Notes under the pieces: generated by a model
What the model was told of the DNA's origin: nothing
The model's input: the letters and a program-made list of their open reading frames with translations, nothing else
Database searches by the model: none
Shown here: positions 59,942 through 64,000 of the stretch, one piece after another
Position numbering within the stretch: position 1 is the first letter of the stretch
Layout of the letters: each line of letters opens with the position of its first letter
Translations under genes and position numbers: made by a program
NCBI RefSeq assembly: GCF_013386115.1
Contig: NZ_JACAOR010000014.1
Span: 517,284-581,283, forward strand
Source of the DNA: Pseudomonas gingeri
Lineage (GTDB): Bacteria > Pseudomonadota > Gammaproteobacteria > Pseudomonadales > Pseudomonadaceae
DNA: 64,000 nt
Direction: 5' to 3'

Positions 59942-61336
59942 TCAATCCACCGCAATCAAACTGTCCTTGCACTCCAGAATCAACCGCGCCCCGGCCCGGT
60001 CACTGGTACCGATCTCCAGGCTGAAGCCGTGCAGATTGATGATCGCCGCGACAATCGATAACCCGAGGCCAAAGCCGCTGTGCTGGCTACCGTCGTCGCA
60101 GCGATAGAAGCGCTGGAACACCGCGTCGCGCTCGGATGGCGGTATGCCGGGACCCGAGTCCATCACTTCGATCCGTGTGCTGCCGCCATCGTTGGCTGCC
60201 AGCAACACCACCTCACCGCCCGGTGGGGTGAATTTGATCGAGTTGCTGAGCAGGTTCGCCAGTGCCTCGAACAGCAGGGCGCGGTCGCCGGTGATAAACG
60301 GCAGCGCCTCCGGCAGGTCCAGGCGCATGCTGATTTCCGCTTCTTCGGCCAGTGGCAGGTAGAAGTCGTACAGCTCGCGCAGCAACGGCAGCGGGTCGAG
60401 CACGACAAAGCCCGAGCGACGCTGATGGTCTTCCAGCTCGGAAATCCGCAACAGCCCCTTGAAACGGGCCATCAGAGTGTCGGTTTCGGCGATCACGCCG
60501 TCCAGTTGCAGGGCCTCGGGCGAGTCTTCCGGGGCCTGTTGCTGGATGCGGTAGAGCTGGGCACGCAGGCGGGTGAGGGGCGTGCGCAGGTCGTGGGCGA
60601 TGTTGTCGCAGACGCCCTTGACCTCGTTCATCAGCCGTTCGATACGATCGAGCATGGCGTTGACGATGGCCGCCAGCATATCCAGTTCGTCCCGTCGGTT
60701 GGACAGCGGCAGGCGATGACCGAGGTCGCCGGCGACGATGGCTTCGGCGCTGGCCTGGATCGCCCGGATCCGGCGGATCGGTTGCCGCCTGAGCAGGTGC
60801 CAGCCGGCCACGCCGGGCAGGATGGTCAGCGACACCGCCCAGAACAGCGCGTGCAGGATGATCCGGGTCACGCCGAACAACGAGCCGTTGTCGCGCACCA
60901 GCAACAACCAGCTACCGTCATGGGTCTGGGTGGCGACGGCGTCGCAGCTGTCCTGGGGCAGGTTGGGGTCGTCGGAGTCGATGCAGTTGGCCAGTTCGTG
61001 GATGCGGCCGTCCATGATCAGGTCCGGCGGCATTTCCAGGATTGGCCCGCTGAGGTGCATTTTCTGCGCATTGAACAGGCCGTAGGCGTCCACGCCACGC
61101 ATGTCGAAGGTCATGCTGGTGGTCAGGGCGTCCACCAGCTGCTGGCCCTGGAAGCGTGAGAACAGATGCTGGCGCTGCATCAGCGAATGCCGCGCCAGGG
61201 TGTTGAGGTAACCGGAAACCTCGTAGTAGAGCACGCCCATCAGGCTGCAGCTCCAGGCCACGAAGAGAAAACTGTACAGCGCCAGCATACGGCTGGTGGA
61301 TGAGCGCCAGCCCTTAGAGGGGTTCGGCAATGACAT
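59942..61336 (-). CDS. two-component sensor histidine kinase
   Basis: A 464-residue inner-membrane kinase. It has an N-terminal helix near residues 17-38, a periplasmic domain to about 160, a second helix (FWAVSLTILPGVAGWHLL), a HAMP linker and an H-box with His248 in NIAHDLRTPLTRL. The ATP-binding domain has a DSGPGIPPSERDAVFQRFYR G-box. Its start overlaps the end of the response regulator gene by 23 bp. The periplasmic signal is unknown; two cysteines (CIDSD, QDSCDA) in that domain could form a disulfide or bind metal. Confidence 0.9.
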   Translation of the reverse strand: MSLPNPSKGWRSSTSRMLALYSFLFVAWSCSLMGVLYYEVSGYLNTLARHSLMQRQHLFSRFQGQQLVDALTTSMTFDMRGVDAYGLFNAQKMHLSGPILEMPPDLIMDGRIHELANCIDSDDPNLPQDSCDAVATQTHDGSWLLLVRDNGSLFGVTRIILHALFWAVSLTILPGVAGWHLLRRQPIRRIRAIQASAEAIVAGDLGHRLPLSNRRDELDMLAAIVNAMLDRIERLMNEVKGVCDNIAHDLRTPLTRLRAQLYRIQQQAPEDSPEALQLDGVIAETDTLMARFKGLLRISELEDHQRRSGFVVLDPLPLLRELYDFYLPLAEEAEISMRLDLPEALPFITGDRALLFEALANLLSNSIKFTPPGGEVVLLAANDGGSTRIEVMDSGPGIPPSERDAVFQRFYRCDDGSQHSGFGLGLSIVAAIINLHGFSLEIGTSDRAGARLILECKDSLIAVD

Positions 61337-61997
61337 AACCCGAGCCTCGCACGGTGCGGATCAGTGGCGCCAGGCCCGGACCGTCGATTTTCTTGCGCAG
61401 GCGACCGATATGCACGTCGATGAGGTTGGTGCCCGGGTCGAAATGATAACCCCAGACTTCCTCGAAGATCATCATCCGCGACAGGATCTGCCCGGTGTTG
61501 CGCATCAGGAATTCCAGCAGCTTGTACTCGGTGGGCAGCAGGCTCAGCAGTTGCTCGGCCCGGGAGGCTTCGCGGCTGATCAGGTTGAGTTCCAGGTCGG
61601 CGACCCGCAGCGAGGTTTCGAATTCCCGTGCCGGGCTCTTGCGCCGCAGCAGTACTTCCACCCGCGCGGCCATTTCGTCCGAGGCGAACGGCTTGGTCAG
61701 GTAGTCGTCGCCGCCGGCCCGCAGTCCGCGCACGCGCTCGTCGACATCGGACAGGGCGCTGATCATCAGGATCGGCGTGGCGACGCCGATGGTCCGCAGG
61801 GTAGTGACGATGGCCAGGCCGTCGAGCTCCGGCAGCATGCGATCGAGGGTGATCAGGTCATAGTCGCCGCTCACGGCGCGCACCAGGCCCTCACGGCCAT
61901 TGTCCACCCAATCCACTTCAAGCCCGTGGCTGCTCAGCTCGGCCACGATTTCCTTGGCGGTTACAGCATCATCTTCGATGGTCAGGATGCGGGTCAT
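61314..61997 (-). CDS. OmpR-family response regulator
   Basis: A 227-residue regulator with a receiver domain (acidic pair E8/D9, phospho-acceptor Asp52 in TLDRMLP, Lys in DYLTKPF) and a winged-helix DNA-binding domain ending in LIRTVRGSGYVIAEPL. ATG 61997 (MTRILTIEDD) is chosen because receiver domains start at this strand; an upstream in-frame start would add 16 residues from the promoter region. It precedes and overlaps the sensor kinase gene and forms an operon with it. Confidence 0.92.
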   Translation of the reverse strand: MTRILTIEDDAVTAKEIVAELSSHGLEVDWVDNGREGLVRAVSGDYDLITLDRMLPELDGLAIVTTLRTIGVATPILMISALSDVDERVRGLRAGGDDYLTKPFASDEMAARVEVLLRRKSPAREFETSLRVADLELNLISREASRAEQLLSLLPTEYKLLEFLMRNTGQILSRMMIFEEVWGYHFDPGTNLIDVHIGRLRKKIDGPGLAPLIRTVRGSGYVIAEPL

Positions 61998-62319
61998 TGC
62001 AGTTGCCTCGTACGAACCTTCACAGCAGGTGTGGGATTTTGCCAAGAAAGAGGTGAAGACTTTCTGAATAAATCTTCATGTCGGGCCTGGCGGTCGCTAA
62101 GGGGGCGCCCCGAAATCGGATCAGGGCTAGAAACATCTAGCCACACCTTTGCTGAATGGAGGCTGTCGTCAAGTTTTGCAAAGCCATTGCGAACGTTCAT
62201 CAGGATTTGGTATCTGTTTGTCGGTAGCCGCGTTTGCTCGCCGTCATGAGCGAATGCTTCTTTAGTCCGGTGCCGTGCAGCCGCCAGGCATCCGGAACGT
62301 CCCCAGTACAGGTCTCTTT
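61998..62319 (+). other. divergent intergenic region between the response regulator and opgD
   Basis: A 322-bp gap that must hold both promoters. I see no clear operator, riboswitch or terminator. An imperfect inverted motif around 62075-62115 (GGGCCTGGCGGTC, GGGGGCGCCCC) is present but weak. The opgD ATG has no strong ribosome-binding site (GGTCTCTTT). Confidence 0.4.
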
Positions 62320-63939
62320 ATGCATCGCCGCAATCTCCTGAAAGCTTCCATGGCCCTGGCGGCCTATACCGGCCTGTCGGCCAGCGGTTTGTTCGCGGCC
62401 AGGGCGCTTGCCGCCACCGCGGACGGTGACATCGAACACTTTGATTTCGAGGCGTTGCAGACCCACGCGAAGAAACTCGCGAGCAATCCTTATGTCAGCA
62501 CCCGGCAGGTGCTGCCGCCGACCCTGGCGAACATGACCCCGCAGCAGTTCAATGCCATCCAGTACGACGCGAAGCATTCGTTGTGGAACGAACTCAAGGG
62601 CCAGCTGGACGTGCAGTTCTTCCACGTCGGCATGGGTTTCAAGCAACCGGTGCGCATGTACAGCGTCGATGCCCAGACCCGCCAGGCGCGGGAGGTGCAC
62701 TTCCGTCCGCCGCTGTTCAACTACGCCAACAGTGGTGTCGATCAGTCCCAGCTCAAGGGCGACCTGGGTTTCTCCGGCTTCAAGCTGTTCAAGGCCCCGG
62801 AGATCGACAAACACGATATCCTCTCGTTTCTCGGCGCCAGCTATTTCCGCGCGGTGGACAAGACCGGCCAGTACGGCCTCTCGGCCCGCGGACTGGCCAT
62901 TGACACCTATGCGCAGAAGCGCGAGGAGTTCCCGGACTTCACCAAGTTCTGGTTCGAGACGCCGGGCAAGGAAAGCACTCGCTTCGTGGTCTATGCCTTG
63001 CTCGATTCGCCGAGCGCCACCGGTGCCTATCGGTTTGATATCGATTGCCAGGCCGAACAGGTGGTGATGGCGGTCGATGCCCATGTCAACGCCCGGGTCG
63101 CCATCGAGCAACTGGGTATCGCGCCGATGACCAGCATGTTCAGTTGCGGCACCCATGAGCGGCGCATGTGCGACACCATCCACCCGCAGATCCACGATTC
63201 CGACCGCCTGGCGATGTGGCGAGGCAATGGCGAGTGGATCTGCCGACCGCTGAACAACCCGGCGAAACTGCAGTTCAATGCCTTCGCCGACAAGGACCCG
63301 AAGGGGTTCGGCCTGGTGCAGACCGACCATGAGTTCGCCAGCTACCAGGACACGGTCGACTGGTACAGTCGTCGGCCGAGCCTGTGGGTCGAGCCGACCA
63401 CCCCCTGGGGCGAGGGCTCGGTGGACCTGCTGGAGATCCCGACCACGGGCGAGACCCTGGACAATATCGTCGCCTTCTGGACGCCGAAGCAGCCGGTCAA
63501 GGCCGGCGATTCGCTGAACTACGGCTACAAATTGTACTGGAGTGCCTTGCCGCCGGTGGGCACGCCCCTGGCGCGGGTGCATGCGACCCGTTCGGGCATG
63601 GGCGGCTTTATCGAGGGCTGGGCGCCGGGCGAGCATTATCCGGAGGTCTGGGCGCGGCGCTTTGCCGTGGATTTCAACGGCGGCGGGCTGGAGCGGTTGC
63701 CGGAGGGCACCGGGATCGAGCCGGTGGTCACTACGTCGAATGGGCAGGTGAAGGATTTCAATGTCCTCAAGCTGGACGAGATCGGCGGTTATCGCGTGAC
63801 GTTCGACTGGTACCCGACCAATGACAGCGTCGATCCGGTGGAGCTGCGGCTGTTTATCCGCACCCAGGACCGGACGCTGAGCGAGACCTGGTTGTATCAG
63901 TATTTCCCGCCGGCACCGGATAAGCGCCGTTATCCCTGA
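62320..63939 (+). CDS. opgD: glucan biosynthesis protein D (periplasmic glucans)
   Basis: A 539-residue OpgD/MdoD protein. The twin-arginine signal peptide starts MHRRNLLKASMAL and ends ARALA, so it is folded before export through Tat. The mature part has the OpgG/D fold: FDFEALQTHAKKLASNPY, QFNAIQYDAKHSLW and the C-terminal FPPAPDKRRYP. It helps control the structure of osmoregulated periplasmic glucans. ATG 62320 is chosen because it places the RR pair at residues 3-4; the in-frame ATG at 62275 would bury it. It is divergent from the two-component operon. Confidence 0.92.
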   Translation: MHRRNLLKASMALAAYTGLSASGLFAARALAATADGDIEHFDFEALQTHAKKLASNPYVSTRQVLPPTLANMTPQQFNAIQYDAKHSLWNELKGQLDVQFFHVGMGFKQPVRMYSVDAQTRQAREVHFRPPLFNYANSGVDQSQLKGDLGFSGFKLFKAPEIDKHDILSFLGASYFRAVDKTGQYGLSARGLAIDTYAQKREEFPDFTKFWFETPGKESTRFVVYALLDSPSATGAYRFDIDCQAEQVVMAVDAHVNARVAIEQLGIAPMTSMFSCGTHERRMCDTIHPQIHDSDRLAMWRGNGEWICRPLNNPAKLQFNAFADKDPKGFGLVQTDHEFASYQDTVDWYSRRPSLWVEPTTPWGEGSVDLLEIPTTGETLDNIVAFWTPKQPVKAGDSLNYGYKLYWSALPPVGTPLARVHATRSGMGGFIEGWAPGEHYPEVWARRFAVDFNGGGLERLPEGTGIEPVVTTSNGQVKDFNVLKLDEIGGYRVTFDWYPTNDSVDPVELRLFIRTQDRTLSETWLYQYFPPAPDKRRYP

Positions 63940-63985
63940 AGGACGCCAGGCATCCCTTGAACAAGGGGGTGCCTGTTAGGGCCTA

Positions 63986-64000
63986 TTCGCGGGCAAGCCC
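63986..64000. repeat. REP palindrome at the window edge (partial)
   Basis: TTCGCGGGCAAGCCC is the reverse-oriented start of the GTGGGAGCGGGCTTGCCCGC repeat seen at 24531. The rest of the unit lies beyond the window. Confidence 0.75.

Overview
The window is a GC-rich chromosomal segment of a fluorescent-group Pseudomonas. This is inferred from the gene repertoire (OprD-family porin, DUF6124 and DUF2986 small proteins, OpgD, a C-P lyase operon in E. coli-like order), the codon bias, and the dispersed GTGGGAGCGGGCTTGCCCGC-type and GTTCCCACGC-type palindromic repeats typical of that genus. No rRNA, tRNA or CRISPR array was recognised.

Layout. (1) 1-8.4 kb: the end of an unrecognised gene, then a lower meta-cleavage operon ordered dehydrogenase, hydratase, decarboxylase, tautomerase, acylating acetaldehyde dehydrogenase, aldolase. 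It is followed by an aromatic-acid MFS symporter and an OprD-type porin. This is a complete 4-oxalocrotonate branch with uptake genes but without a semialdehyde hydrolase. (2) 8.8-21.9 kb: one giant gene for a 4113-residue two-partner-secretion exoprotein. It has an FHA/CdiA-like body made of DN-rich repeats, a DUF637-like region, a Hint domain and a C-terminal nuclease-fold toxin tip; a candidate immunity gene lies 6 bp downstream. No TpsB transporter is in the window. (3) 22-28.3 kb: two LysR regulators, each divergent from its target(s) (a DHA2-type MFS exporter; a HAD hydrolase plus a class II aldolase), and an EntS-like MFS gene. (4) 28.4-39 kb: a phosphonate uptake and C-P lyase operon, phnCDEFGHIJKLMNP (no phnO). 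It is preceded by a three-half-site Pho box, has an intrinsic terminator between phnE and phnF, and carries a TTGTCTAGACAA palindrome inside the start of phnF with related half-sites inside phnC. (5) 38.9-49.2 kb: a LysR gene divergent from an aldo/keto reductase, then an SDR-SRPBCC pair, a LolD/FtsX/AttH-type ABC operon, and an OsmC-YcaO protein. (6) 49.3-59 kb: a small NolX/HrpF-like protein, three tandem 89-bp repeats, a DUF6124 gene with an unusual structured leader, then an AT-richer accessory island. The island holds a solitary OLD-family nuclease, a MITE-like inverted-repeat element, an unknown protein, a pseudogene with three in-frame stops, a DUF4238 protein, an unknown protein with an RNxxxH-like motif, and a possible orphan immunity protein. 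(7) 59-64 kb: a small membrane protein, DUF2986, a two-component system, and Tat-exported OpgD.

The parts most worth follow-up are the phn regulatory sites embedded in coding sequence, the mutually exclusive pairing predicted in the DUF6124 leader, the toxin-tipped exoprotein with its neighbour, and the 50.7-58.4 kb island.
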